A DNA stretch of 64,000 bases. It comes from Kitasatospora gansuensis (GTDB lineage: Bacteria; Actinomycetota; Actinomycetes; Streptomycetales; Streptomycetaceae). The DNA is taken from assembly GCF_014203705.1 (NCBI RefSeq), contig NZ_JACHJR010000001.1, positions 310,001 through 374,000 on the forward strand, written 5' to 3'. The notes beneath the pieces are model-generated. The model was given only the letters and a program-made list of their open reading frames with translations, made no database searches and had not been told where the DNA came from. This document shows, piece after piece, positions 29,624 to 39,327 of the stretch. Position numbers and translations under genes: made by a program. The stretch's first letter is position 1, and each line of letters begins with the position of its first letter.

Positions 29624-29699
29624 TTCGGTGGCAGGGGCGGACTCCTGGGTGGTGCACTTCGGCTCGACTGACGCCGGCTCACCTTCCAGGGGTTATGAA

Positions 29700-30566
29700 T
29701 TGTCTGAAAGATTCCCGTTCGGCGGCGACCTGCCGGTGCGGCGGCTCGGCTTCGGCACCATGGGGCTCACCGGCCCGGGGGTGTGGGGCGAGCCCGCCGA
29801 CCGGCGGCAGGCGGTGCGGGTGCTGCGCCGGGCGGTGGAGCTGGGTGTCGAGCTCGTCGACACCGCCGACTCGTACGGGCCGTACGTCAGCGAGGAGTTG
29901 ATCGCCGAGGCACTGCACCCCTATCCGGCGGGGCTGGTGATCTCGACGAAAGGCGGCCTGACGCGGCAGGGGCCCGGGCAGTGGCAGGCGGTGGGCCGGC
30001 CGGAGTACCTGCGCCAGTGCGTCGAGCTGAGCCTGCGCCGGCTCCGCCTGGAGCGGATCGACCTCTACCACCTGCACCGGATCGACCCGCGGGTGCCGCT
30101 CGCGGAACAGCTCGGCGTGCTCGGCGAGTTGCGTGCCGAGGGGAAGATCCGGCACCTCGGCCTGTCGGAGGTCGAGGTGGACGAGATCACCCGCGCCCGC
30201 GAGGTCGTACCGATCGCGAGCGTGCAGAACATCTTCAGCCTCACCCGTCAGCGCTACCGCGACACCCTCGACCACTGCACCCGCGAGGGCATCGGCTTCA
30301 TCCCGTTCTTCCCGCTGGGCCGAGGCGAACTCACCGACCCGGACGGCCCGTTGGGCGCAGCAGCCGCAGCCAGGGGCGTACCGCCCGCCCAACTGGCGCT
30401 CGCCTGGCTACTGCACCAGTCACCGAACGTGGTACCGATCCCCGGCACCACCACCGTGGCCCACCTGGAACAGAACCTCGGCGCGGCGGACCTCTCCCTC
30501 ACCTCCGCCGAACTCGCCGAGCTCGGCGCCCACTGCTCCGACACCCCCGCGCCGCCCACTGGCTGA
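29700..30566 (+). CDS. aldo/keto reductase
   Basis: A 288-residue NADPH-dependent aldo/keto reductase with a TIM barrel. N-terminal RRLGFGTMGLTGPG, the catalytic Asp/Tyr region VDTADSYGP, the catalytic Lys in ISTKGG and the His in LYHLHRID are present; the C-terminal cofactor-binding part has VVPIPGTTTVAHLEQNL. The most likely start is a TTG at 29700 with AGGGG seven bases upstream; no ATG or GTG gives a correct N terminus. It follows the MFS remnant by 76 bases. The substrate is unknown. Confidence 0.9.
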   Translation: MSERFPFGGDLPVRRLGFGTMGLTGPGVWGEPADRRQAVRVLRRAVELGVELVDTADSYGPYVSEELIAEALHPYPAGLVISTKGGLTRQGPGQWQAVGRPEYLRQCVELSLRRLRLERIDLYHLHRIDPRVPLAEQLGVLGELRAEGKIRHLGLSEVEVDEITRAREVVPIASVQNIFSLTRQRYRDTLDHCTREGIGFIPFFPLGRGELTDPDGPLGAAAAARGVPPAQLALAWLLHQSPNVVPIPGTTTVAHLEQNLGAADLSLTSAELAELGAHCSDTPAPPTG

Positions 30567-30596
30567 CGCCGACGAGCAGGTGGGGGTGCGGGCGGG

Positions 30597-31445
30597 TCAC
30601 CAGAAGCGCGGTTGGGCGGGAATGGATTCCAGGTCGGTGAGGACCAGTTCGCGGTCCTCGTCCTGGGCGATCTCCTCGGCGGCGGCCAGGGCCTGTTCGG
30701 TCCAGGTGCGGGCCTGGTCCTTGTCGCCGGCCACCGCGTGGGCGCGAGCCAGGGACTCGTAGGCGTAGGCCAGGTCCCAGTCGCCGATGCCGTGCTCCCG
30801 GCAGATCTCCAGGCCGCGCCGGGCGTGGTGCAGGGCGGGCTCGGGCCGTCCCAGTACGGCGTAGACGCGTGAGCACTGCCACTCGCCGCGGCTGAGGTTC
30901 ACCGGGGCGCCGACCTGGCCCCAGTGGTAACGCGAGGCGTGCGCCATGTGCAGCATCCGGTCGTCCTCCTCGACGGTGCGGCCCTCCTTCTCCAGCAGTC
31001 GCCACACCCCGTTGAACAGGTCAACGGCCACGCGCCGTTCATCGCCCGCCGAACCGGCTGCGTTCTGCTTGTCCTGGTCGGTCATCGCTGTGGTGACTCC
31101 GTCCTCGATCAGATGGTCGGTGCGGTGGAGGTCGCCCCGGACCCGGTCCAGGCGTGCCTGGAGCCGGCGCCGGTGCTGGATCAGGACCTGCTGGATCACG
31201 GCCTCGTCGTCCGGCCGGGCCAGGCACGCGCGCACCTGGTCCAGCGGGACGTCGACCGAGCGCAGGAGCCGCACCAGCCGCGCGGGAGCGACCTGCTCCG
31301 CGCTGTAGAGCCGGTAGCCCGTGCCGGGGTCGACCACGGCGGGCGACAGCAGTCCCACCCGGTCGTAGTGCCGCAGGGCCTTCGCGGTCAGGCCGACACG
31401 GCGTGCCAGCTGTCCGACCGTGATCAGTTCGGGTCCATCCACCAT
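30597..31445 (-). CDS. MerR-family regulator with C-terminal TPR-like domain
   Basis: A 282-residue regulator. The winged helix at residues 7-75 (LITVGQLARRVGLTAKALRHYDRVGLL, then GYRLYSAEQVAPARLVRLLRSVDVPL) is classic MerR, followed by a coiled dimerisation helix to about residue 120. The unusual C-terminal half (about 135-275) is helical with tetratricopeptide character (ALHHARRGLEICREHG, DLAYAYESLARAHAVAGDKDQARTW), replacing a small ligand-binding domain. Convergent with the aldo/keto reductase and divergent from the repeat protein at 31642. The upstream leader contains three AACCT words. Confidence 0.9.
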   Translation of the reverse strand: MVDGPELITVGQLARRVGLTAKALRHYDRVGLLSPAVVDPGTGYRLYSAEQVAPARLVRLLRSVDVPLDQVRACLARPDDEAVIQQVLIQHRRRLQARLDRVRGDLHRTDHLIEDGVTTAMTDQDKQNAAGSAGDERRVAVDLFNGVWRLLEKEGRTVEEDDRMLHMAHASRYHWGQVGAPVNLSRGEWQCSRVYAVLGRPEPALHHARRGLEICREHGIGDWDLAYAYESLARAHAVAGDKDQARTWTEQALAAAEEIAQDEDRELVLTDLESIPAQPRFW

Positions 31446-31641
31446 GCCCCGAACCTAGAACCTTGCCCCGCGGGAACCTCAAACGCAGCGCCCGGGAAGA
31501 GGCAGACGCTCTCCAAGGCACTCTGGCGCCGGTGGAACAGATCTGACACCATCTCAGCCGAGATGAACAGGCAGTGGACGAATGGTTCATCTCAGCTGCA
31601 CCGCTATAGCCGTTGAGCGCCGAGAAGATCTGAGGCCAGCC

Positions 31642-32484
31642 TTGAAGACCTTACGAAACCACATCCCGAATCTGATGACGCTCGTGTTGTTGCTACTTGG
31701 CCTGATGACCGCCGCGACGGCGCAGGCAGAGGCGGCCCCACAGCAGCTCACCGGCAGCGCGATCGTCTGCTCCAACTCCCCCATCCCGTCCGGATGGGTC
31801 ATCACAAGCTCGTACCGCAGCAGCGGTTGCGCCGGCACCGGCATCGCGTACTCCATCAGCGATTCGAGCGGGCAGACCAGTCTCGCCGTTTGTTCCATGT
31901 CCCCCATCCCGACCGGATGGGTCATCACCAGCTCGTACAGCAGCAGCGGCTGCGCCGGCACCGGCGTCGCCTACTCCATCAGCAACGTCACCAACCAGAC
32001 GTACGCCAACGTGTGCTCCATGTCTCCCATCCCGTCAGGGTGGGTCATCACGAGCTCCTACAGCACCAGCGGCTGCGCCGGCACCGGCGTCGCGTATTCC
32101 ATCAGCAACGTCACCAACCAGACGTACGCCAACGTGTGCTCCATGTCCCCGATCCCGGCCGGATGGGTCATCACGAGCTCGTACAGCAGCAGCGGCTGCG
32201 CCGGCACCGGTGTCGCCTACTCCATCAGTAAAATCACCAACCAGACCTATGCCAACGTGTGCTCCATGTCTCCGATCCCGTCAGGGTGGGTCGTCACGAG
32301 CTCCTACAGCACCAGCAGTTGTGCTGGCACAGGCGTCGCGTACTCCATCAGCAACGTCACCAACCAGACGTACGCCAACGTGTGCTCCTTCTCTCCCATC
32401 CCGGCCGGATGGGTCATCAGGAGTTCGTACAGCACCAGCAGCTGTGTCGGCAGTGGGGTCGCCTACTCCATCAGCAAGGTCTGA
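31642..32484 (+). CDS. secreted protein of six 41-residue repeats
   Basis: A 280-residue exported protein of no recognised family. After a signal peptide (KTLRNHIPNLMTLVLLLLGL, cleavage likely near AQAEAA) come six near-identical repeats of 41 residues, the last ending early at 34. The repeat core is CSxSPIPxGWVITSSY, then GCAGTGVAYSI, then NQTYAN. Each unit has two cysteines 20 residues apart, so an intra-repeat disulphide is possible. The TTG at 31642 (TGAGG six bases upstream) gives the best signal peptide; an ATG at 31582 is also in frame. A 17-bp terminator hairpin follows the stop. Confidence 0.8.
   Translation: MKTLRNHIPNLMTLVLLLLGLMTAATAQAEAAPQQLTGSAIVCSNSPIPSGWVITSSYRSSGCAGTGIAYSISDSSGQTSLAVCSMSPIPTGWVITSSYSSSGCAGTGVAYSISNVTNQTYANVCSMSPIPSGWVITSSYSTSGCAGTGVAYSISNVTNQTYANVCSMSPIPAGWVITSSYSSSGCAGTGVAYSISKITNQTYANVCSMSPIPSGWVVTSSYSTSSCAGTGVAYSISNVTNQTYANVCSFSPIPAGWVIRSSYSTSSCVGSGVAYSISKV
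31765..32481 (+). repeat. six tandem 123-bp coding repeats
   Basis: Units start at 31765, 31888, 32011, 32134, 32257 and 32380, each 123 bp (41 codons) except the last, cut to 102 bp by the stop. Units 2 to 5 are most alike; unit 1 has diverged at its 3' end (DSSGQTSLA in place of NVTNQTYAN). High DNA identity indicates recent unequal crossing-over or slippage. Confidence 0.92.
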
Positions 32485-32497
32485 CCGACCGCCGCCG

Positions 32498-32542
32498 GGC
32501 TCGGCTCGATTCCCAGGCACCGTTGGGGAATCGAGCCGAGCC
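32498..32542 (+). terminator. perfect 17-bp hairpin terminator
   Basis: GGCTCGGCTCGATTCCC, an 11-base loop and the exact complement, starting 13 bases after the stop of the repeat protein and ending 38 bases before the methyltransferase ATG. No T-run follows, as is common in this genome type. Confidence 0.85.
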
Positions 32543-32579
32543 GCAGCCCGCGTGGCAACCACGCACTACGGTGGGCCAC

Positions 32580-33467
32580 ATGCCTGCCTCCGTACGGGAC
32601 TTCTACGACGAGTTGGCCCACGACTACCACCTGATGTTCCGGGACTGGGACGCGAGCATCGCTTACCAGGCCGAGGTACTGGACGGCCTGGTTCGCCTGC
32701 GCCTCGGAGCGGGACCGCACACCGTCCTGGACTGCTCGTGCGGGATCGGCACCCAGGCGATCGGGCTCACCTCGGCCGGGCACCAGGTCATCGGCAGCGA
32801 CCTGAGCCCGCTCGCCGCCACCCGCGCCGCCGCCGAGGCGGCAGCCCGAGGCGGCCGGCTCCCGACCCTCGCCGCCGACATGCGCCAACTGCCCTTCAAG
32901 GCCGGGACCTTCGACGTCGTCCTCTGCGCGGACAACTCACTCCCGCACTTGCTCTCCCCATCCGATCTCCGGACGGCACTCCTCGGCATGAGACGGGTAC
33001 TCCGACACGAGGGACTGTTGCTACTCACCGTCCGGGACTACGACGAGGCGCGCCGGACCAGGCCGACAGCCACACCTCCCCAGGTCTCCGACACACCCGA
33101 CGGCCAGGTGATCACCTTTCAGCTGTGGCACTGGCACGAGGACGGCGAGCGCTACGACCTGGAGCACTTCCAGCTCGTCCCCGCAGGGAACACCTGGAAC
33201 GTCCGAGTCCGCCGCAGCACCTACTGGGCGCTGACACGCTCACAGTTGACCGAGTTCGTGACCGAAGCCGGCTTCACCGACATCACCTGGCACAGTCCGG
33301 ACTCCAGCGGGTACTACCAGCCCGTGCTCACCGCGACCGGTCTACCGGCCGGCCTCGTCGAGCAGCAGTTTCGCGGCCACCGTCGCTCCGTCGGTGCGGA
33401 TCCTGCCGGCCACGGCCCTCGCCCGGGTGTGGGTCTCGGGGGTCAGGACGGTGGCGAACGCGGCTGA
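32580..33467 (+). CDS. class I SAM-dependent methyltransferase
   Basis: A 295-residue methyltransferase of the glycine/sarcosine N-methyltransferase-like group. The N terminus VRDFYDELAHDYHLMFRDWD and the SAM-binding motif I VLDCSCGIGTQAIGL are followed by an acidic motif II (VIGSDLSPLA) and LPFKAGTFDVVLCADNSLPHLL. Similar proteins usually end shortly after a YYQP motif, reached here near residue 248. About 45 further residues are read through into the 3' end of the convergent glycosyltransferase gene, an overlap of 126 bp. The substrate is unknown. Confidence 0.9.
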   Translation: MPASVRDFYDELAHDYHLMFRDWDASIAYQAEVLDGLVRLRLGAGPHTVLDCSCGIGTQAIGLTSAGHQVIGSDLSPLAATRAAAEAAARGGRLPTLAADMRQLPFKAGTFDVVLCADNSLPHLLSPSDLRTALLGMRRVLRHEGLLLLTVRDYDEARRTRPTATPPQVSDTPDGQVITFQLWHWHEDGERYDLEHFQLVPAGNTWNVRVRRSTYWALTRSQLTEFVTEAGFTDITWHSPDSSGYYQPVLTATGLPAGLVEQQFRGHRRSVGADPAGHGPRPGVGLGGQDGGERG

Positions 33468-34556
33468 GAGGGAGTCGACGGTCGGGGTCGGATCGTGGTG
33501 CGCCACGCCGATGCCCAGCTCGGCCACCCGGGCGGCCCAGCGCGGCTGGTCCGCGATCCGGGGGACCACGACCTGGGGTGCGCCGGCCCGGGCGGCCGTG
33601 GTCGTGGTGCCGGCGCCGCCGTGGTGCACGACGGCGGCCACCCGGCCGAACAGTGCCTGCTGGTTGACCTCGCCCACCACGAGACAGTCGCCCTGGTCGT
33701 CGACCGGGGTCAACTCGGCCCAGCCACGGGCCAGCACCACCCGACGGCCGTGCACCCGGCTCGCTTCGACGGCCACTCGCGCGATGCCCTCGGGGGCGTG
33801 CGCGGCCATGCTGCCGAAGCCCACGTACACCGGCGGTTCGCCGGCGTCCAGGAACGCCTCCAGCTCGGGCGGGAGGGGGCGCTCGTCGGGCAGCAGCCAC
33901 GCCCCGGTCTGCACCACGTCGAGCTCGGTCATGCCCTGCGACGGCCACAGCAACGGGTCCGCCGCCAGCAGCGGCAGGCCGCTGAGGACGTGGTCGCGGA
34001 CGTTGTCGACCGGAGGCAGGCCGATCGCCGCCCGCCGGCTGTTGAGTGCTTCGCCGTACAGCGCGTTCACCCGCTGGGCGTCCTGCTCCCAGAGCACCCG
34101 GTAGTCGGTCTCGCCCTGCGGGGACGGCGTGCCCGGCCGGGTGCCCGGCGGGAATCGCCGGGACGGCAGCCCCAAGGTGTGGAAGCAGGCGAACACGTAG
34201 CGGAGGCCCAGCTTCTCCGCCACGTCCGGCGCACCGGCCGGCATCAGTCCGGTCGCCAGCAGGACGTCGCAGCCCTCGGCGGCCGCGGTGAGCGTCTCGA
34301 ACCGCGCGGCGACCAGCCTGGGGGCGAGCTCGAACGCGGCCTGCGGCGAGGGCGGCTTCGGGCCGGACACCACCGAACGCACCGAAGGGCCCATCGGCAC
34401 CAGCGGCACACCGGCCCGCTCCAGCAGCACCGCGAACTCCTCGTCGGGAGGCGCGCACACCACGGCGTCCGCGCCGAGTTCCCGCAACGCCACCGCGAGC
34501 CCCGCCAGCGGCTCGACGTCCCCGCGCGATCCCCAGGTCGACAACAGCACACGCAT
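33342..34556 (-). CDS. GT1-family glycosyltransferase
   Basis: A 404-residue GT-B fold glycosyltransferase like those of glycopeptide and macrolide tailoring. The N-terminal acceptor domain starts MRVLLSTWGSRGDVEPLAGL, and the C-terminal nucleotide-sugar domain has the diagnostic HHGGAGTTTTAARAGAPQVVVP and the following DQPRWA. The acceptor is unknown: no biosynthetic cluster surrounds it. A fragment of a related gene's 3' end lies at 14020-14085. Its own 3' end overlaps the convergent methyltransferase by 126 bp. Confidence 0.93.
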   Translation of the reverse strand: MRVLLSTWGSRGDVEPLAGLAVALRELGADAVVCAPPDEEFAVLLERAGVPLVPMGPSVRSVVSGPKPPSPQAAFELAPRLVAARFETLTAAAEGCDVLLATGLMPAGAPDVAEKLGLRYVFACFHTLGLPSRRFPPGTRPGTPSPQGETDYRVLWEQDAQRVNALYGEALNSRRAAIGLPPVDNVRDHVLSGLPLLAADPLLWPSQGMTELDVVQTGAWLLPDERPLPPELEAFLDAGEPPVYVGFGSMAAHAPEGIARVAVEASRVHGRRVVLARGWAELTPVDDQGDCLVVGEVNQQALFGRVAAVVHHGGAGTTTTAARAGAPQVVVPRIADQPRWAARVAELGIGVAHHDPTPTVDSLSAAFATVLTPETHTRARAVAGRIRTDGATVAAKLLLDEAGR

Positions 34557-34735
34557 TCCGCAATCCCCGTTTCCGCAGGTCCTGACCTTCCGGTCGGCAA
34601 TCCTGCGGCACGACCGGGGTCTTGCCGCAAGCCCCCCGGCACGCTATAGCTTGGAAAGGGAGGAGAGTGGGATCTCCTCGCCGCGCCTGGACGACTTCGC
34701 TCCGGCAGACGACCCGGTCGCGCCCGGACGGAGCG

Positions 34736-35671
34736 TCAGTGAGTCTGCTCCGCCAGGTCGTTGACGATCCGTTCGCACAGTTCGTGGGTGCGCAGCGCGT
34801 CCCGGGCCGAGAGCACCTTGCCGGCCCGGACGGCGTCCAGGAAGCCCACCACCACCTGCTCGATGCCGCGCTGGCGGGCCACCGAGACCCAGTCGCCGCG
34901 GCGGCGTACGGTGGGCTGGCCGCGGTGGTCGATCACCTCGGCGAGGTTGTGCACGGCGCGCTTGGAGTCGCCGCCGGAGACCTCGAGGATCTCCTCGGTG
35001 GAACCGGAGAGGCGGTTCATGATGCCGAGGGCCGTGAAGCCCTCGCCCGCGAGGGTCAGCACCAGGTGCTCGACCAGGCCGTCGCGGATCCGGGACCGGA
35101 CGTCGATGTGCTCGATCTCGCCGGGGACCAGGAAAAGCAGGGAATCCACCACGTGGATGAAGTCGTCGTAGACCAGCGTCCGGGCGGCCTCCGGCAGGCC
35201 CTCGCGGTTCTTCTGAAGCACGATCAGGTCGCGCGGCCGCTCCTTGGCCATCACATAGCCGGGGGCGTACCGGCGGTTGAAGCCGACCACCAGCGAGCGG
35301 TCCCGGCGCTCGGCCAGGTCCACCAGCCGACGGGCGCCGTCCAGGTGGTAGTCGAGCGGCTTGTCGACGTACACGTCGATGCCCGCCTCCAACAGCGCGG
35401 TGACGATCGGCACGTGCTGGTCGGTGGCGGCGTGCACGAAGGCGGCCCGCAGCCCGCTGTCGATCAGTTCGCCGAGGTCGGTGTAGCGCTGCGGGATCCG
35501 GTAGCTGTCGCCGATCCGGTCGAGCTTGGCCCGGTCGCGGGTCATCAGCCGCAGGTCCAGGCCGGGCAGGGCGGCGAGTACCGGCAGGTACGCCTTCTGT
35601 GCGATGTCGCCGAGGCCGATCACCCCGACCGGAATCGGCTCGGTCGCGGGATCCGGAACGTGCTCGCTCAT
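34736..35671 (-). CDS. Gfo/Idh/MocA family oxidoreductase
   Basis: A 311-residue NAD(P)-dependent oxidoreductase. The N-terminal Rossmann fold carries VGVIGLGDIAQKAYLPVL, and the conserved EKP-type motif appears as VDKPLDYHLDGARRLVDLA near residue 100; GFNRRYAPGY and FIHVVDSLLF belong to the catalytic/C-terminal domain. The glutamate of the usual EKP is replaced by aspartate. The ATG overlaps the stop of a 24-codon open frame (35668-35742) in an ATGA. The sugar or inositol-like substrate is unknown. Confidence 0.92.
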   Translation of the reverse strand: MSEHVPDPATEPIPVGVIGLGDIAQKAYLPVLAALPGLDLRLMTRDRAKLDRIGDSYRIPQRYTDLGELIDSGLRAAFVHAATDQHVPIVTALLEAGIDVYVDKPLDYHLDGARRLVDLAERRDRSLVVGFNRRYAPGYVMAKERPRDLIVLQKNREGLPEAARTLVYDDFIHVVDSLLFLVPGEIEHIDVRSRIRDGLVEHLVLTLAGEGFTALGIMNRLSGSTEEILEVSGGDSKRAVHNLAEVIDHRGQPTVRRRGDWVSVARQRGIEQVVVGFLDAVRAGKVLSARDALRTHELCERIVNDLAEQTH

Positions 35672-35813
35672 CGGAGGTACTCCAACCGTTCGTCCAGCGG
35701 CGGCGCCACGCCGTCGTGGTGCCCGGCCACGCTCAGCAGCATATGCCAGAACGGGTGCTGATCAGTCAGAACGCGTACTCATCGGCCAACTTGACGCCGT
35801 CCTCGAAAAGCCG

Positions 35814-36731
35814 TCACTCCACCGCCAGCGGCGCGGCCGCCGAGGTCAGCGCCGCCAGCACCGGACGGATCAGCGGGTGCCGCTCCGCCCCGGTCCGGAC
35901 CGCCGCGAACACCTTCCGGGTGGCCAGCGCGCTGTCCACCGGCCGGACCGCCACCGCCGACAGGTCGGTCCCGCGCAGCGCCGAACGCGGCACCAGGGCG
36001 ACCCCCGCACCGGCCGAGGCGAGCGCGACCACCGCGCGGAAGTCGTCCGAGGAGTGCACCAGTCGCGGCTGGAACCCGGCGTACTCACAGGCCAGCAGCA
36101 CCACGTCGTGGCACGGGTTGCCGGGGTAGGGGCCGATCCACGGCTCGGTGGCCAGCTCGGCCATCGCGATCGGTCCGACGCCGGCGGCCAGCGGGTGGCC
36201 GAGCGGCAGCACCGCGTCGAACGGCTCGGCGTAGAGCGCCACCCGGGTCAGCCGCTGGTCGTCGGCCCGGGGCGCGCCCCGGTACTCCACCGCGACCGCG
36301 AGGTCCGCCCGGCCGTCCAGCACCATCGGGACACTGGCGTCCCCCTCGGCGTCCAGCACCCGGAGCCGTACGCCCGGGGCGGCCTCGGCCAGCGCGCCGA
36401 TCGCCGGGGCCAGCACCAGGGCGATCCCGGTGGCGAAGGCCGCCACCGTCACCTCACCCGCGACGCCTTCGCGGTACGCGGCGAGGTCGGCCTCGGCGCG
36501 CTCCAGCTGGGCCAGCACCAGGTCGGCGTGGAGCAGCAGGATCTCTCCCGCCGCGGTCAGCCGCACTCCCCTGCCGTCCCGCGCGAGCAGTTCGTGGCCG
36601 GTCTCCTGCTCCAGCGCGGCGAGCTGCTGGGAGACGGCCGAGGGGGTCAGGTACAGCGCGGCTGCGGCGGCCGTCACCGTCCGGTGGTCGGCCACGGCCC
36701 GCAGGGTCCGCAACCGTCTTGCGTCGATCAC
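35814..36731 (-). CDS. LysR-family regulator
   Basis: A 305-residue LysR regulator. The helix-turn-helix occupies residues 3-60 (RRLRTLRAVADHRTVTAAAAALYLTPSAVSQQLAALEQETG), followed by the linker helix and a periplasmic-binding-protein-like effector domain (VTVAAFATGIALVLAPAI onward). It is on the same strand as the Gfo/Idh/MocA gene 142 bases downstream and may control it; LysR regulators more often control a divergent gene, which here would be the CpnT-like gene at 37091. No inducer is suggested by the sequence. Confidence 0.92.
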   Translation of the reverse strand: MIDARRLRTLRAVADHRTVTAAAAALYLTPSAVSQQLAALEQETGHELLARDGRGVRLTAAGEILLLHADLVLAQLERAEADLAAYREGVAGEVTVAAFATGIALVLAPAIGALAEAAPGVRLRVLDAEGDASVPMVLDGRADLAVAVEYRGAPRADDQRLTRVALYAEPFDAVLPLGHPLAAGVGPIAMAELATEPWIGPYPGNPCHDVVLLACEYAGFQPRLVHSSDDFRAVVALASAGAGVALVPRSALRGTDLSAVAVRPVDSALATRKVFAAVRTGAERHPLIRPVLAALTSAAAPLAVE

Positions 36732-37090
36732 CCCACCATTCTGCCAGCGCGCCGCCCCCGGTCGAAACCCGGCCAGCTCCGCCCGGCCGTGGCCGAAAGC
36801 CGTTGTCCGTCACCCCTACCGCGCCGTAACGGAGTTGTACCAGGAGCCCCACGGCCCGTTCACTTGTCGTCCTCGACTACTACGCTACGAACGACGACAC
36901 ACAGTCAGAGCACAACCGGACTGGATCAAGGGTCGGGGTCCTCCCTCGCGCCCCCGGCCCGGGTAATCCCCACCAGTACTGGGTACGCCTTCCACACAAG
37001 GTCAAGGTCCGGTAGTGGTAACGGAGTTCCGTGTGTATCGTCGCGTTCTGCGATCACGGGCCGACCACGAGCAGCTGGGGGGCAGCAGCA
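36732..37090. other. intergenic region between LysR and CpnT-like genes
   Basis: About 360 bases without a convincing gene. It should hold the divergent promoters of the LysR gene and the gene at 37091. The motif GTAACGGAGTT occurs twice (36826-36836 and 37017-37027), a possible shared protein-binding site. No promoter hexamers were assigned. Confidence 0.5.
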
Positions 37091-38059
37091 ATGGCACTGG
37101 AGTTACCTTCGGAATTGACGTTCGTACTGAAACTCCTCGGGGTGAACTGGCCCCAGGCGAACGAGGACGAGCTGACCAGACTCGCCGACCAGCTGGACAA
37201 GCTGGCCTCGGCCATCGACTCCACCCAGATGGCGGCCGACAAAGCGCTCGCCAAGCTGGGTGAGGTCTATCACGGAGAGTCCGCCGACAAACTGGCGGAG
37301 CTGTGGAGCACGATCTCCAAGTACTCCAGCATGGTGGTGGACGTCCTGGGCGTCGCCTCCACCGGGATCAAGGCCGCCGCTCTGGTGATCCAGATATGCA
37401 AGGGTCAGGCCCTGGTCCAACTGATCAACATTCAGGCCCAGTTGGCGGCTTCCTCGGCCACCTTCGGGCTGAGCACGCCCGCCATCATCGCGGCCGGCAA
37501 GGTCGTCATGTCCGAGATCCTGGACGAGGCGGTCTCCCGGCTCGCCCACGAGCTGGCCAAGCCGATCGCCGACCTGGCGGACGCGGTGGTCGCGAAGGTG
37601 CTGCCCAGCGGCTCCGGGAGCGGCAGCGCGGGTCAGGGCTTCGGTGTCGACGTGGCGGCGATGGCCCAGTGCGCGCTGGACATCCGGAAGCACTCGGACG
37701 ACGTGGACAGCGCGGGCAGTTCGTTCCGCCGGGTGGTCGAGAGCCTGGACGTCGGCAAGCCCGGTGACGCGTTCGGCAAGCTGGCCATCGCCGTCGCCGA
37801 GCAGGTCGCCAAGACCGTCGGCATGGACGTACTCACCCGGATCCTCAACTCGTTCCGCGGCACCGCCGACAAGATGGACACGGTGGTCCGCAACCTGAGC
37901 GAGAACGAGGACACCCACACCCAGCAGATGAACGGCGGCATGGCGCTGCTGGGCACTTCATTCGGCAAGGGGCCGACCGGCCCCACCCAACTGGCGGGTG
38001 GAGCCGGCGGCGCCGGGGGCGGCGGTCACCGCGACCCCGGCATGGCGGCATTCGACTCG

Positions 38060-39298
<1,239 letters not shown>

Positions 39299-39327
39299 AG
39301 GAGCTCCTACCTCAGGCTGACGGGTGG

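Noticed and set aside
31765..32481. Regularly spaced repeats considered as a CRISPR array
   Set aside because: The repeats are contiguous 123-bp units without spacers, keep the reading frame and encode a secreted protein.
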